NCBI GenBank assembly: GCA_965224095.1
Contig: OZ245039.1
Coordinates: 2,976,001 to 3,040,000, forward strand
Direction of reading: 5' to 3'
DNA: 64,000 bases
DNA from: JBPEWY01 sp965224095
GTDB taxonomy: Bacteria; Bacteroidota; Bacteroidia; Flavobacteriales; Flavobacteriaceae
The position numbers were made by a program, and so were the translations under genes. Positions 63,564-64,000 of this stretch are shown one piece after another (the first letter of the stretch is position 1; every line of letters begins with the position of its first letter). The notes under the pieces were generated by a model. The model ran no database searches and was not told the origin of the DNA. It was given only the letters and a program-made list of their open reading frames with translations.

Positions 63564-63875
63564 TTAACCAATCGGAGCATTATCGATTTTACTCAAATCT
63601 TCAAAAATGTCAAAAATATAATCAGTAATATCTGTTATACCGATAGCATTTAATCTCTTGATATGCATTTCTCGATACTTTTTTAAGTAATCAAGATTTT
63701 TAAATAAGTAAGTTGAACCATAATGATTTGTACCCTTTTCGTATGTCCATATTTTCCATACAACACCTTCTTCTTCGGCAATACTTTCTGCTAATTGCTT
63801 ATTTCCATCCATAAATTCTTGCGTAACGGGACGGTCATACTTTAAATGCAAATCCCAAATTTTTTGTGTACTCAT
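63564..63875 (-). CDS. YdhR-like monooxygenase-fold protein
   Basis: 103 residues that follow the E. coli YdhR pattern closely (LAESIAEEEGVVWKIWTYEK, GSTYLFKNLDYLKKYREMH, FDIFEDLSKID). YdhR is a small dimeric ferredoxin-like alpha+beta protein of the antibiotic-monooxygenase group. It points against all the cassette genes and has its own terminator. Confidence 0.85.
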   Translation of the reverse strand: MSTQKIWDLHLKYDRPVTQEFMDGNKQLAESIAEEEGVVWKIWTYEKGTNHYGSTYLFKNLDYLKKYREMHIKRLNAIGITDITDYIFDIFEDLSKIDNAPIG

Positions 63876-63894
63876 AATATATTGTTTTTAAGAT

Positions 63895-64000
63895 TATTGA
63901 TTTTTCTTTAATTGTAAATAACTTAAGATAGATAGTAATGCGAAGAATGCTGGATCTGACCAACCAAATCCATAAAATATTCCTTTGTAAATAGCATAGA
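63895..64000 (-). CDS. Partial membrane protein, C-terminal end
   Basis: An open frame runs off the window edge and ends ...GFGWSDPAFFALLSILSY + LQLKKNQ. It holds one hydrophobic helix. It is just upstream of the YdhR gene in the same direction. Too short to assign. Confidence 0.5.

Overview
The window comes from a member of the Bacteroidota, most likely a marine-type flavobacterium (Flavobacteriaceae). The evidence is a SusC/SusD pair, a PorP/SprF protein behind a T9SS-exported adhesin, type IX sorting domains, lipoboxes and ...AQ signal-peptide ends, and dodecin. I do not name a genus.

Layout. (1) 1-3.4 kb: two small lipoprotein genes, a 5'-truncated RHS gene with an OmpA-like tail, and an overlapping DUF922 metalloprotease-like gene. 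(2) 3.6-18.3 kb: core-type chromosome, with a DNase I-fold nuclease, DUF1304, a DUF255 thioredoxin protein, dodecin, an Nfu scaffold, a T9SS adhesin plus PorP/SprF, a VWA protein, a LytS/LytR-type two-component pair, a gamma-carbonic-anhydrase-like protein and FabD. (3) 18.3-29.7 kb: a polysaccharide utilisation locus of SusC, SusD and two surface lipoproteins on the minus strand, a membrane-anchored AraC regulator, and a secreted GH16 glucanase. The set suggests laminarin-like beta-glucan use. (4) 29.8-64 kb: accessory DNA.

The accessory DNA is the main discovery. Two stretches, 30.8-34.6 kb and 55.2-63.5 kb, and with more decay 45.6-51.8 kb, are an integron-like gene-cassette array. Each unit holds one or two promoter-poor genes on the + strand. 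Its first 8-12 bases are the reverse complement of a box just after its own gene. That box opens a folded element, usually 127-132 bp long, with inner L boxes (for example GGCTATA / ATAGCC) ending at CCG|TT. This is the R''-L''...L'-R' layout of integron attC sites, with the private R box that circular cassette integration predicts. The right array starts 77 bases after an intact XerC/IntI-like tyrosine recombinase (53978-55117), at a 55-bp putative attI. The left array starts after a decayed 3' end of the same recombinase, at a matching 55-bp site. The recombinase has no obvious integron-specific insertion and carries an extra HARP-like N-terminal region. It lies upstream of attI and in the same direction as the cassettes, unlike the usual divergent intI.

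A gene-less 281-bp cassette occurs seven times, four of them in perfect head-to-tail tandem, plus one half copy. Cassette genes include an AIPR-type phage-defence gene, a LAS-type peptidase, a TM2/GYF_2 protein, DUF2199, a VOC protein and many small membrane or exported proteins of unknown function. Between the arrays (34.8-45.5 kb) is a block of resistance- or stress-type genes (beta-lactamase-fold hydrolase, DinB proteins, AraC and HxlR regulators, GNAT, LytTR, M20). A second, phage/ICE-type integrase lies beside a 3' fragment of tRNA-Leu(UAA) at 52.4 kb, a typical integration scar. All functions are read from sequence motifs; no database search was possible.
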